DNA of 64,000 nt. It comes from Rhexocercosporidium sp. MPI-PUGE-AT-0058 (Eukaryota > Ascomycota > Leotiomycetes > Helotiales). Shown here piece after piece: positions 1 to 11,194 of this stretch. The DNA lies in assembly GCA_020746875.1 (NCBI GenBank), contig JAGTJL010000021.1, positions 496,001 through 560,000 of the forward strand, given 5' to 3'. The first letter of the stretch is position 1, and each line of letters opens with the position of its first letter. The notes beneath the pieces were generated by a model. It searched no databases. It saw only the letters and a list, made by a program, of their open reading frames with translations, and had not been told where the DNA came from. The position numbers and the translations under genes were made by a program.

Positions 1-2890
1 AGATTCACCAGTTGTTCTCAGCCCCCAGACAAAATCGAAATGGTTCAGTATCGGCCGTGGGAAGAAGAAGGAGACCGCGATTATGGACGATGACGAGGTC
101 ATGAAGCCGCGACCTGCGTTACCTTCATTCGGTAGCGTTCGAGATAAGAAACCTTCCCGCGAGATCGAGGAGCGCCCCCTAGTCAAGCCATCAGATCCGT
201 CCGCGCACAAATTACCCCCAGCTTCTCCGCCACTCTTCACTTCACCTACTGGCGAGGTCATTGAGAATCCATTCGGACAGTCAAACGATCACATCGTAGG
301 TAGTGTCATTGCCCAAGACGCGGCTTCCAAGAACGCTGCAAACATCTCGAAATCTCGAGAGCCATTACCTCCTCAGGTTACTACAGTTGAAGGCAGCGGC
401 TATACATCCGACAGCGATAGCAGTCTCTACAGCGTGGAGAATCGGAAGTCAGATATCGGTGTGGCCCGAGCCAACAGTGTCAAACATGGTCCTGATGATG
501 GTGACGCAGATACATACAGAGCACTGGCATCGCCATTGTCACATGAAATCGAGACTCGGACTGAAAAGGGCGAGCACGAGGCTATGAATGGATCGGATGT
601 TCCAGAGATCACCGTCTTTCAGGCAACTCCGACTATCGCCAGTACAGAGTCCAAGGGAGAATGGCCAGATATACCAGGTTCTTGGGCAAAGTCGAGTTCC
701 GATTCCGATAATCAAGAACAGGATGAGACCGATGTTGCAATTGTCAAGCACCACGCCACTGAGCCAACACTCGCTGAGCAGGGTATCACCGAACCAGATC
801 AAGAAACCCCCCGCGCCGGATCGCCTGTATTAGGTGAGATTGCCTCGCACAATTCTGTCATACTTGAAGAGCCGGAGGAATCGGATGCAAGTATCTATAG
901 CGATGCAGCCGAAGATTTTTCTGATGCTGAAGGCAATGGATATTTATCTCTGGATGCTGTTGTTGACACGCCGGTGATCAACACCAATATTCCTGGATTG
1001 GCGATCTCAACTCCTCCCGATAGTCCTACAACCAAGGTTACGAAAGAAAAAGCGTACAAAAGGTCGAAATTGTCAAGAAAGTCTAGTGAGCCAGATATGG
1101 ATGAGGGTTGGGACAAAGTACAGGCCTATTGGAGTACACTCTCCGCCGATAAGAAGCGTCAATTGGAACAAGAAGCTCGTGAAGAGGCGGAGGGTTCGGA
1201 TACTGAGGTTGAGGTAAAGCCAACTCCCAAACCCAAAAAGAAAAAGAAGGTGGCAGTCAAAACGCCCGTTGAACAAGAGTCCCAACATCAGCAAATACTC
1301 AGCAACGAGAGGACGTACATGATACAACCCGGTGCGAAAGCTGGTCAAAATGGTCATGCTCCGATGAAATCTTCAATGCGCGCCCAACCTGAAAGCAACG
1401 ACCCAGAAACTCACATTCGAAAGTCAATGCGGGGACCAGGTTCAATGCGAGGTTCTTTGCGTGCTGACGAGCCCAAGGGATCATTGCAGAAGAAATATCG
1501 ACCAATGTCGGTCCCTACTGAAGCCGGGCCAGACCCTGCGGAGGTCAAGAAGCATGTTCGAAATCTCTCAGCAGCCAGCGCAGCAGCTGCTCAGGGCGCT
1601 GCGAAGCGAGATATGGCACCACCAGCACTAGCTCTTCGCAGAAAGGGCTCAGGAGATAGCGACACCAGCTTCAAGCGTGCTAAACGGGGAAATGAGATTC
1701 CAAGCTTCAGAAGTTCAATGCGTAGATCTACCGAGAGTAATGCGGCGCCAAGGCCACAGTCGCCAGCTCAGTCAAGTCGATTCAGTCTCCGTTCTCTGTC
1801 TCCATCTGGATCGACCTTCCGTCGGCCTTTCAACAGTGGTGCTGCACCCCAAGTCAATTTGTCTGAGACGCACATGCGTCACTCCATGCGTAGTTCCTAT
1901 GACACGACACCATCGATGAGAAACAAGCCGCCAGGAAAGAAGACTGGTGGATTTGGACGTTCAGCGCCTCAGAAAACGAAGCAGAAGTCAGCTCGAAGAC
2001 TTGCCAGTCGTTTCGCTGATTCAAGTGACGAGGAAGAGGATCGACCAACCTTCCAAAGTCGCTTCAACGATTCCAGCGACGACGATGAACCAGCTCCACC
2101 TCCTCCTGCCGCAGGACGAACCATGCGTAATAACGCCGCCATTCGAGGAATTCCCAAGCGCTCCGGTATCGAAGATGGAGACTCAAGCGATCTCCCTGAC
2201 AGTGACGATGAAAAGGCTACCTCTGCAGGCCTCAAGCTCTCCAAGCGACAGAATGGAAACTCCGCCCCAGCAACCAAAGAAGGCGCAACTCTTGCATCCG
2301 GCTCACTCCGTCGCTCCGGCTCAGGTCGCGGTACGATCAGTTCGCCAATTGCGCCAGACTTTGCTCCTACTCGACCAAGCCATTCCCGGCGCGGGAGCCT
2401 CATGTCGATTCTCCGCCGCAAGAAGCCCGATTCCGGATCTCGCGTTCGGAAATCAGACGCCGAGTCACCAGCGAGAAGAGACACGCCGCTCGAGAGGAGT
2501 AAATCGGATCTCCAAGCTCTACGCACCGAACCCACACAATCTCCTCGATTACAGAAACGTAACCCGATGAGTAGGGAGAACAGTAACTCGTGGCCTCTTC
2601 CTGCTGCCACAGCAGCTGCTCCTGTGCCCCAAGGTTCCTCAGTAGGCAAAGACGACGAAGACGGAAGACCTTTCACGGCTGACGGTGCGAATGGCGTCGT
2701 TGGTGGTGAGAAGGGAGCTTCGGCTACGAGCGGTGATCTGAGGCCTGATATCGGTACGAGGAGGTATACTGCTACTGGGTTGGCAAGCGTAGACATCGCT
2801 GGTGTTAATGGTGGGGTGTTGGATGGGGAGAAGGCGAGGAAAAAGAAGAAGTTTGGGAAGTTGAGGAAGATGTTTAGATTGGACGATTAG
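1..2890 (+). CDS. Disordered Ser/Arg-rich protein, 5'-truncated by the window edge
   Basis: The frame is open from base 2 to a TAG ending at 2890. An ATG lies at 83, but the 27 codons before it are open and read naturally into it (they include SIGRGKKKE), so the real start is probably outside the window. About 960 residues are visible. The chain is low-complexity, rich in Ser, Pro, Arg and acidic runs, with no enzyme domain, signal peptide or membrane segment that I can see. An S-M-R motif recurs at least six times in the middle. A motif of the form RF-x-DSS plus acidic residues occurs twice near residue 650 of the ATG-83 numbering. The chain ends in a basic, amphipathic tail (KKKKFGKLRKMFRLDD). 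This architecture resembles cortical or membrane-scaffold proteins such as the eisosome Seg type, but that is a guess from composition only. A shorter alternative starting at 83 is possible. Confidence 0.8.
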   Translation, partial: DSPVVLSPQTKSKWFSIGRGKKKETAIMDDDEVMKPRPALPSFGSVRDKKPSREIEERPLVKPSDPSAHKLPPASPPLFTSPTGEVIENPFGQSNDHIVGSVIAQDAASKNAANISKSREPLPPQVTTVEGSGYTSDSDSSLYSVENRKSDIGVARANSVKHGPDDGDADTYRALASPLSHEIETRTEKGEHEAMNGSDVPEITVFQATPTIASTESKGEWPDIPGSWAKSSSDSDNQEQDETDVAIVKHHATEPTLAEQGITEPDQETPRAGSPVLGEIASHNSVILEEPEESDASIYSDAAEDFSDAEGNGYLSLDAVVDTPVINTNIPGLAISTPPDSPTTKVTKEKAYKRSKLSRKSSEPDMDEGWDKVQAYWSTLSADKKRQLEQEAREEAEGSDTEVEVKPTPKPKKKKKVAVKTPVEQESQHQQILSNERTYMIQPGAKAGQNGHAPMKSSMRAQPESNDPETHIRKSMRGPGSMRGSLRADEPKGSLQKKYRPMSVPTEAGPDPAEVKKHVRNLSAASAAAAQGAAKRDMAPPALALRRKGSGDSDTSFKRAKRGNEIPSFRSSMRRSTESNAAPRPQSPAQSSRFSLRSLSPSGSTFRRPFNSGAAPQVNLSETHMRHSMRSSYDTTPSMRNKPPGKKTGGFGRSAPQKTKQKSARRLASRFADSSDEEEDRPTFQSRFNDSSDDDEPAPPPPAAGRTMRNNAAIRGIPKRSGIEDGDSSDLPDSDDEKATSAGLKLSKRQNGNSAPATKEGATLASGSLRRSGSGRGTISSPIAPDFAPTRPSHSRRGSLMSILRRKKPDSGSRVRKSDAESPARRDTPLERSKSDLQALRTEPTQSPRLQKRNPMSRENSNSWPLPAATAAAPVPQGSSVGKDDEDGRPFTADGANGVVGGEKGASATSGDLRPDIGTRRYTATGLASVDIAGVNGGVLDGEKARKKKKFGKLRKMFRLDD

Positions 2891-5800
2891 GTTTCGCGGG
2901 CGGTGCGAAGAAAATACAACTTACAGAGTCAGATTTCCTTATGCCATATTGGCGATGCGATGCGACGCAATGCACTGCGATTTTTCTTTTACGTTCTTGG
3001 CATGGGTTGGGAGGTTGGGAAATTTGGGTTTGGATTGGGATGGATGGGTTGAACTACGGCAAGACGATCCGATGTGGGTTTGAGAAAATCATTCTGCTCG
3101 GGCTTTTGCTCTCTTTTTCCTTTGCAAGTCTATTTGTCTGTTTCGTTTGAAATGGATTGCGAGTTGTGCTATGTGTGGTTTTCTTGTATAAAGCTTTACG
3201 TGGATTTGAAGGGGGGGCAAAGGAGGGAAGGATTCGATTCTAGCACATATGATTGTTAGTTATACTATATGAGGGGCTGGATGGGGAAAGGAGGGAATGG
3301 AGGCAATAAAATGAGTGGAGTGGAATATGAAGGGGCAGGAGGAGATGGTGAAAAGGCTGACGGGAGAGGAGGTAATACATAATCGAAGGAGGATGTAGGA
3401 TGTAGGATGTTCAATAAAATGCTACATTCGTTGAGTTTCTCGCTCAAATCCGGTTGATTGATTGATAATATGTTTTTGGCATGCATGCCTAAAGAGAAGT
3501 GATCTTATAGACAGCGGCGACTCGTTTTCCTTCCCTTGTCCAAAGAACTTTCAGCTTGCTGTGTTCGAAATACACAGTACAGTACATTATCCAATGTTCC
3601 TCCTTTCGCGATCTTTGACAACACACTAAGAACACCATCTTCTCTTCTCTTGCATTCCTTTCACTCCTCCATCCCTCCCTCCACCTTACACCTCATGAAC
3701 ATTTCCTTGGAGAACGCTCCCTCCAAATCCAGAGGCATAGGTAGGACCATACCCCTAGACACTATCCATCTAACAAAAATGTTTATCCATCGACGATGAT
3801 GAGAATGATATCTCGCATCCCCTGATCCTTCTTCACCCTCCCTACGGATCTCCACTCTTTTGAGTTGGTCGCATGAAGTTGTCTTAGGTATCGCTGGATC
3901 CTGGGTCTCGGTCCGTGTCTAAATCTCGTCTCTTCTTCCTCCTTCTCACTCTCACTGTCCTTGGCATTCGTGATCCATCGCATCTCGCCGTCCCCCATCC
4001 ATTCGAATCCAATTCGATCCAATCTACCAGACCTGTATTTCCAAACCTGCATTTCGGAACCGAGACAAGCAAAACAGTCTCATCTACTCGCATGGTGCCA
4101 TATCGTGTCGTGTCGAGCTGAGTTGAGTCGCAGACACTCTGATGTTGACATTCTCGACACTCCGCATCCTTCCTTGCCCATACAATAAGTACCTACTTAA
4201 GTAGTCTTTGCTTCTGCAGACGGGTCCGTTTCGGTTTCCCCTTACCGGCTGTCCGGCTGGTCGTTATGTTCCGTACCGTAATGGTTGGGCACTTCAGTGT
4301 TGGATCTTCACCGTTTTCTTCGCCTTTGTCTTCTTATTGATTCCCTTCTCTGGAAGGGAGGGAGAGTATGAGAGTGATTCCGGTTGAGAAGAATGCGACA
4401 GGCTGCGATGGAGCGATTTGTAGCAGCTGGCGAGCATGACGAACGGGCAGTAAACGAGGTAGTAGTTTAGACTTGTTGAGGACATCGTGAGAATCGAGAA
4501 GTTTGAGTGAGATGTGTTGAGAGTGATTTTGTCTGGAACTTGAAGTTGGTGTGCTGTCGATAGAGTGTAAGTACGAACGATAATCGCTGGTAGGTAGACT
4601 TTGACGAGTAATTTAATTGACTTGATGAAAGTAAAACAAATCAAGGCTCACGATTTAAGCTTGAAAATGAGTTTGTGGAAGGAGGACGATGGGATATATA
4701 ACTGATTAACTGGCTAAATGACCTAGATGAACTCAGCCTACCTCACTTCGCAATTTTCTCACCCCCCCGAATACGCAACTCTTAAAGCCTATGGAATCAC
4801 GAAGTTACCCCTCGTAAATGTACGAAGCGAAGCCACTGAAGTTAGCGAGCGGACGAATCCCGGAGATGCACAGCTGCTGACATTTCCCACACACCACACA
4901 CCACACCACACACCTCGACGTCGTGCTGACGAAGCAGCGAGTGCGTGAGTGTGTGGCTTGGCTTGGCCTACGATATTTCCGCCCGCTTTGATGTGAATAA
5001 ATGCCGTTTTATCCAGGAGGTATGGAAGAGCGTGTTATGTAAGCGTTTTTTTCCCTAGTTCGTATACAGGGAAAGAGAGGGTTGTGATTGGATGTCTGTA
5101 TTACTCGATGGGTGTTGGGTTTCGGGATGAGGGGTGCCGGGGGGTTGGGATGGGGAGCAGGATCGGAGTTTAGTGGTCGGATTTATTGTGTTTGGATGTT
5201 GAGCATTGTAAATAAGTGAGGATGCGTAGAGAGAGGGATGGTGAGGTGGGATGGATGGATGCGCGATAACTCGCACCCGGGAAAAAATGGAAGAACAGGA
5301 ATTGGATTGGTCAGCTGAACGGGAAGCAATACTTCAAATTGGCTTGTGGAGACTTACAATATCTCCTTCCGTTATCTCAATTCATAGGCGAAGGAAAGAA
5401 TCTTGTTCGTAGATCAATTTAGTTGCGATATTCTTCATATTTCGATGAGGTATTCTAGCGGCTTTAAGGGCATTTACGTATTGTAAGTATGTGAAAGAGG
5501 CAATACGTGCATACAATTTTCCTACGAGAGTTACATTTATTTAAAGGCAAAGTTTGTCGTGATCTGCGAAGAAAGTAATTACATGTTGAAAATCAAGTTC
5601 TTTTGAACGTCAAAGCATCAGGACTGTTATCCATCATTGGAATCTAGATGAGGTGGGGTAAAAATGAGTAATGCGTAGGTGTGGAGGTGTTTTGTTTCGA
5701 CTCCGAATCTTGGTACAGTACATGTGGAATTTATCATTATTTACTAATATTAAGTCAAAGTAATAGTACAGTTACCTAATTGTGGCATATTTCTTCTCCT

Positions 5801-6600
5801 CCTCTGATCAATTTGTTCAGGGTGGAGGTTCTGTTTTGATTTAAGGTGCTCCCCCTACCCCCCCTCGCTTGGCGTTAGCGAGGACGGAATAGTGAATGCA
5901 GTCGGCGTAACGGACCTCCCTGTAATTCTTATACTACGCGGTTTGAAGTGCAATCTTATAGACAATACAAAAGAAGCTATAGGTATTTGCTTGACTTCAT
6001 TTTGATATGTCCTTCTTTTCAGCGACTGAGGCATAATTCTTCGAGTCGGATTAGTAGCTACAATAACAGAATTCTACTCGGTTGTTAGTGTACTTCTAAG
6101 GGCATGGAATCAAGTGGTTATTCTAGAACATATAATAATCATTACAATACGCCAGAAAAGAAAAGAGGATTTAATCCGGTACCAAAAGTATTGCTCCATC
6201 CAAGACCCCACCTCCTCAAGGCCCCTCCTAGCGAGGCTGCCCTTGGAAGTGCTGAATTTATATAGTGCCGAATCTTCTATTCAAGGTAAAGGGGATAGTT
6301 AATAGTCCAAGAGGGTTGATACCTCCTACCTACCTACGTAGGATAACTTGACATTTCTTTTGCTCTTTTGAGACTTTTAAGTTCACGACGGCGGGACATA
6401 ATATTCTGCCGTTGGTGGGCCGTGAGCAGAGCGGAAACTAGTACCTGGGTACTCCTTAACGTTAACTTTCCAATGCTTTGCGTAGAAATCATAATCGCAC
6501 AACTACAACCACACCACACTGTGTTGGGTCTGCTAGAGCCTCAATTCTAGAGCCGGCCGTCATGGAAAAAAGGTTCCCAGAGCTAACCAGTTGCAAAACC
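2891..6600. other. Gene-free stretch
   Basis: I see no supported gene in these 3.7 kb. Open frames are short, overlap in several frames and lack domain-like composition. There are pyrimidine-rich patches, several A/T-rich segments (about 5330-5800 and 5930-6160), and short TACCTACCTA-type runs near 6325 that also recur elsewhere in the window. Confidence 0.6.
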
Positions 6601-6716
6601 TATACACTATACAAAGCAAAACATCTGTGACAATACTCTGGACGACGCGGACCTAGCGACACACTATCCACTAGACAATGGACGACACGCCTCCCCTCCA
6701 GTTTATCCTACCGTAG

Positions 6717-7531
6717 GCAAGCTCGACAAACTTCCAGTCGAGATCCTCACCCAGATCCTGATGTATACCGATATCCCGTCGATAACTCGTTTCCACCGTG
6801 TCAACAGCCGCGCAATGCTCCTTGTTGATTCGGTCCCCCAGTACGCCACCATCCTCAAGCACTGTCCCAACATCATCCGCGCCACTCTTAGTATCCAGGC
6901 AGATGGGTTCGATTGCAACGTACTGTACGCTGCCCTCAGCAGCACTAGATGTGCTATGTGCGAGTCCTTCGATGGCCATCTCTATCTCATTGACTGCCGC
7001 CGATTGTGCTACCTCTGCTTTACGCGGCGTCCAGAATATATGCCCCTCACAATTGGTCTCGCATCGACTTTCTTCCTTCCCGATACCACAAAGCAGCGCC
7101 ATGCCATTACTAGTCGCCAATGCCTCCGTGCTGCTAACCCTCCCAGTATCCTGAGCTTGCCTGGGCGATACTGTACTGCTTGGTCTGAAAAAGGGGGTAA
7201 TTTGGTGCGGAAGAGGCTTGAACTGTTTGACCGACGGGCAGTGATCCAGAATCTCGCGGCTCCTGGACCACCAATGCTGGACAAGACCACCAGAGACCCC
7301 TATCAGTTTATGGCTATCATCACGGCACCGCACCTATTCAACTCTAGCCTGCAGGTCGACTGGGGATACTTCTGCCTTGGATACAATGATGAGATGGAGG
7401 AGAGAAAGCGGCATTTCAGGATGAATTACACAAGAAATGAAGTTCTGGAGCACGTTGTGAAGTACGGGCCGGTGGAGGAGACCTCGAGAATACCCGGTAG
7501 GTTTATGCATGTCGCTCGAGCACGACAATAA
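6717..7531 (+). CDS. F-box-like protein; start or first exon uncertain
   Basis: An open frame ending in TAA at 7531 encodes an N-terminal F-box-like segment (KLPVEILTQILMYTDIPSI, codons from about 6728) followed by about 240 residues typical of fungal F-box proteins of unknown target. These include a Cys-rich patch (CAMCESF and RLCYLCF, about residues 65-88 from the first ATG). F-box proteins usually bring substrates to an SCF ubiquitin ligase through Skp1. The odd point is the start. The first in-frame ATG is 6761, inside the F-box, which would remove its first helix. The frame is open upstream to 6587 with no ATG, while a good-looking ATG at 6678 lies in another frame and stops after 12 codons. 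Either an upstream exon is spliced to the acceptor ending at 6716, or the gene has a 1-nt frameshift. A minus-strand tRNA-like gene follows 125 bp downstream. Confidence 0.5.
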
Positions 7532-7604
7532 TATCGAGTTGCTTTTACGATCTCATTTGGTCTTAATTGTTCCGCAAAACAAAAAACAAAATTGACCGGG
7601 TCGC

Positions 7605-7642
7605 CGCTAGTCGACTCACTCGAAAGAGTGCGACGACTAGCG
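7605..7642. repeat. Hairpin: 9-bp inverted repeat with inner stem and GAAA loop
   Basis: CGCTAGTCG at 7605-7613 pairs exactly with CGACTAGCG at 7634-7642. Between them CACTC-GAAA-GAGTG (7617-7630) forms a second 5-bp stem closed by a GNRA-type tetraloop. It lies about 15 bp beyond the 3' end of the tRNA-like gene at 7657-7747. Confidence 0.6.
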
Positions 7643-7656
7643 ACTGCCTGGTCGCT

Positions 7657-7747
7657 GAGTTTCAACGGGAGTCGAACCCGTGTTTCACAACAGTCAGCTA
7701 GTGAGTCAGTCTGAGAGATGTGTGTGCTACCACTGCAACATGAAACC
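7657..7747 (-). tRNA. tRNA gene, intron-containing, isotype uncertain
   Basis: Read on the minus strand from 7747, the 91 bases fold as a tRNA. The 7-bp acceptor stem is GGTTTCA/TGAAACT (one G-T pair). A D arm carries the AGTGGTA loop, and the T arm is perfect, ACGGG-TTCGACT-CCCGT, with canonical B-box bases. The anticodon arm is extended by about 20 nt, as expected for a tRNA intron. With T33 placed in the CATCTCTCAG segment the anticodon would be CTC (Glu), but the anticodon stem then has one mismatch, and the acceptor and D-loop sequence look more like a glutamine tRNA. Isotype is therefore left open, and a tRNA pseudogene or tRNA-derived repeat is possible. Confidence 0.55.
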
Positions 7748-8120
7748 TTTTTGCTTTGATTGATGTCTAAATCTGCTTATTTGGGAACCTGAATAGGATA
7801 GTGAACTGAGAGACAAGTGAATCTCATTGACCCCTGCCTATGGTGCACAATTGTATGCGTGACTGAATTTACAAAATCTCTCAACCGCATTATCAGGTCA
7901 CTATTCTGCCACTGTCAAATAATCACGTGCTATTGAAGAACAGATGCCTTTGATACCGCTATATATTCCATAAGAGGAGCGAAGATTTATGCCCAGTCTT
8001 CGATTAAGTTGTGTTGCCCGAAACAATTTTTTTGCAAGGTACATGAGTTCAGCTTTTATGGTGAGTCTACTTCTGCTTAAGTCGTTAGATGTTACTTGAA
8101 TTAAAATAAGCAATTCTCGG
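7748..8120. other. Intergenic spacer
   Basis: A/T-rich spacer between the two tRNA-like sequences. I see no gene in it. Confidence 0.5.
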
Positions 8121-8226
8121 TCGGGTGATGCTCAAATGGTAGGGCCTGACCGTTGAGCTCCCTCAACCTCGAAAGAGCTGAGCCGGGAGCTCCGATCGAG
8201 AATTCAGTTCGAATCTGAATACCCAA
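8121..8226 (+). other. Degenerate tRNA-like sequence
   Basis: The 3' part has a perfect T arm (TTCAG-TTCGAAT-CTGAA, about 8203-8219), and TACCCAA follows in the acceptor position. The 5' part (TCGGGTG) pairs with it except for one mismatch and a G-T pair. The D arm (GCTC ... GGGC with a GGTA loop) is plausible. The middle is too long and holds two small hairpins instead of a clean anticodon arm. It could be an intron-containing tRNA with a long variable arm, a tRNA pseudogene, or the tRNA-derived head of a SINE. Confidence 0.3.
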
Positions 8227-11194
8227 ATCTATGTACTCTATTGCGAAGGGTTTTTTTTTTGTGGCTTTCGAATTTCAAAGTTCTTTTTATCAGTTTTAGG
8301 GAATCAAATTTCAATGTCACTTGGAATTGATGGCACTTTTGAACTTGAGACTAGAAAATCACCTCGGACCCTCGGTTAAGGAGCCAAGTAAACAAACAGT
8401 AGTGAAATTTTATTTTACAGCCAACACATTAATCATTAGTGACTCAATTTTACCTTGAGCTTGGTTGGTATAATTTTCAATGTCCTCGACCATCTACGAA
8501 AGATACCTCCGAGAGTAATCAGCTCTATCTCTATTTACTTGCAATGCCAAAGCTTTCGCTTCTGGATCCAAGAATAGGGGGACAAATGAAGCTGAATTTT
8601 CGCATACAAGAGGTACACAGACCAAAATGTTTGTTTGGCAATACTTTTGGCTCAAGCAAATAGTCATATGTTGTAAACGCTCAGCGGCCTTTTCGAGTCT
8701 ACGTTCCTGCCAAACTGTGGTCAGGATGATGGAACCGGCAAATGTGGGTTGTGTGTGTTGTGATAAAGAACAGAAACATTCGAGTTGGTGAGAAAGTTGT
8801 ATATTTCGCTGGAATTATTTATTTCAGGCATAGTGACACACATATACACGTAAGCGTTCTTAGGAGGCCCTTCCATGCACGCAGAGACAGTCCCTGTCAA
8901 GCTGTCAACAAACGTATCTTCTCAAGTTCAGCCTATACCACGAAACAAACTGGACTTCACGATGAACCTGCATCCATGGAGCAATTCCTATACTGCCCAA
9001 GCTATCTTCTCTCACTCTGCCACAGACATGCAACGCCCAAAATGAAACCAGATGGCGAATCCGAAACAACATCAATATTCAACCTCTTCTAAATCCAGGA
9101 TGCCATTTGGAAAGAGTGCTTCCCAGCCCTAGAACTGTGTACCTTGGAGCCAAATGGCTTAACCGGCACAACTCAATATGTAGCGCATGCTCAAGATGAA
9201 CAGGAGGGGTACGAGAAAACAAAAGTTTTACCTTAAGAACTCTCAGATTCAAGAGTGGAGTAGACCGCCATGTAGAGAGCTGAAACTTAAGTTAGGTTCC
9301 CTGTGTAATTCTAGCTGCTTGAGATAGATTTCTTCAAAAACGGCTTGTCAACAATGGAACATGTACCTACCTACTGCAAATTGGAACAAATTTATACAAT
9401 TCCACGGAAACAACATCATTTGAATAATGGCACAGACACTGTACGATGGATTTCATGTGCATGCATCCGGACCGGGAAACGACCAGCGAGAGAGTATGGG
9501 CATTGCTGGCACACGAATGTCCAACTTGTTTTGAAGAATTTGGAGGGTTTGCTTACAGCGAGTACATAGCATGGGGTTAATAATGGAGAGGTTAGGGATT
9601 TGGTGGTAAATCGAGTCGTTGATATGATTCGGCAGTGAAATAGTAATTAGCGGACGACGAAGCGAGAACAAACATTCATCCCGCCATTTTAGGGTAGAAA
9701 GGGACAGGAAAGATCTGCAGAGATGAGTGAAGCAAAACGGACCCGCGATAACAAGCTTTGTCAAAAGAAAGCTGACGAGTCCAGCGGGTAACAACGATGG
9801 GGATCGTATCTCTGAGATGTGCGACCTGAGGCCAATCACAACGCGACAACGGCTTGCAGAGTACGAGAACGCGAGGATGTGGTTTGCGAAGATGAGAGAG
9901 GGGTTTTACGCTAAGAATAAAATCAAGATGGTAGGGTATAAGGCCTTAGTGTTTGATGTGGGAGTAGAAACCACTTTATGGGAAATGGTGGAGTTTTCAG
10001 GAGGGTGAGAGGATGGGTACGATAATTGGTCACGAAGACTGGGAGAGTTGGAGGGACCGGACTGCGTATTCCTTGGAAATTGATAAAGGGATTCGTTTGA
10101 ATTTCGGTCTTCTTTAAGTACCTAAGTAGAGGTGCTTGAGCAAGGAAGTAGACTTCAATGTAACACAAGTTGACCCGAAGGAAATATTTTGGGCCTGTTG
10201 AAATGTCGCTAATCTACGACGTGGTTTTCCAAGCATGCTGAGTACGGTAATCAAACCCACTCTTTAAATGTAGCTGGGTCAAATTATGGAAGCCTCAATG
10301 AGGAAAAGATTAGACTTGAATAGTGATTCAGTGGGCAATGCATTCAACCGTATAGCTTTCTCTGATTTAATGATGCGAGATGTAAACACAGGAAACGAGG
10401 CAGTTGATAACCAAACTGCATTTAACCCCTACAGACGGTATTGAATGAAGCAGGTGAGTATTACTGGTAGTAAACTATCACTTGCTTCGAAGGTGCACCC
10501 AATAAAAACTTCCCAACGTGCATTCCAACATGAACTGCCGATCTCCACCCCAAAGCATCGCAGCGTCTGCCCTGGTGTAGTGCGGCCCCAGTCAAAATCA
10601 CGACATCCTCACTACATCTTACCTCACCACGCTAACCCCGCCTTGCCCTCATAACGAACTCAAAGCCTCTTTACAAAATTCCATCATCGCCGCCAATCAT
10701 TTCCAGAACAAGCATCCCGCGATATCTAACTCCCAGATCATATTCACTACGCGAGTAGAACAGGGTATATGATAGGTGCGGTCTGTTCTGGCCGTGGGGG
10801 AGGGTTTTGAAGCTTCGAACTGGTGGAGGGCTAGAAGCTTGGGAAATGGTGCTGAAGCTATGTCGCCATTTGTGGCTGTTGCTTATCATTTTGTTTTAGA
10901 GCTGTTCGACTGGAGTTTCTTTTGGATGTTGTTTCTCTTTTGCTTTGTCCTGCAAGTTCTCGAGTTTCTTGTTTTGTGGAATTTTGTAGGATATGAGACA
11001 AGATTCAATTGTGGAAGGGACATGACGAGTTTCTATAAAGTCTTCCGTCGAGGTCTTTGAATTCGATTCATAGTCTCTTGATCTTTACTCCCAGAGCCTT
11101 GGTTTCAGGCTATCAAGTCTTCTCTTCCTCAACTTTCTTCCCTCATTCCCTCCAACGCCTTCATCCTCAAGCTCAATTGAATCAGCATTCCAAC
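8227..11194. other. Gene-free stretch upstream of the MFS gene
   Basis: No supported gene. Open frames are short and unrelated to one another. A poly-T run lies near 8251. The last 150 bp before 11195 are pyrimidine-rich, as in many fungal 5' UTRs. Confidence 0.5.

Noticed and set aside
1969..2796. 275-codon minus-strand frame opposite the first gene
   Set aside because: It is a shadow of the plus-strand gene, caused by its Ser/Arg-rich codon use.
6671..7333. 220-codon minus-strand frame opposite the F-box-like gene
   Set aside because: The plus strand carries the recognisable F-box, and the minus reading has no family features.
10776..11060. 94-codon plus-strand hydrophobic frame upstream of the MFS gene
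   Set aside because: It is Phe/Leu-rich by chance in T-rich leader DNA, with no homology pattern.
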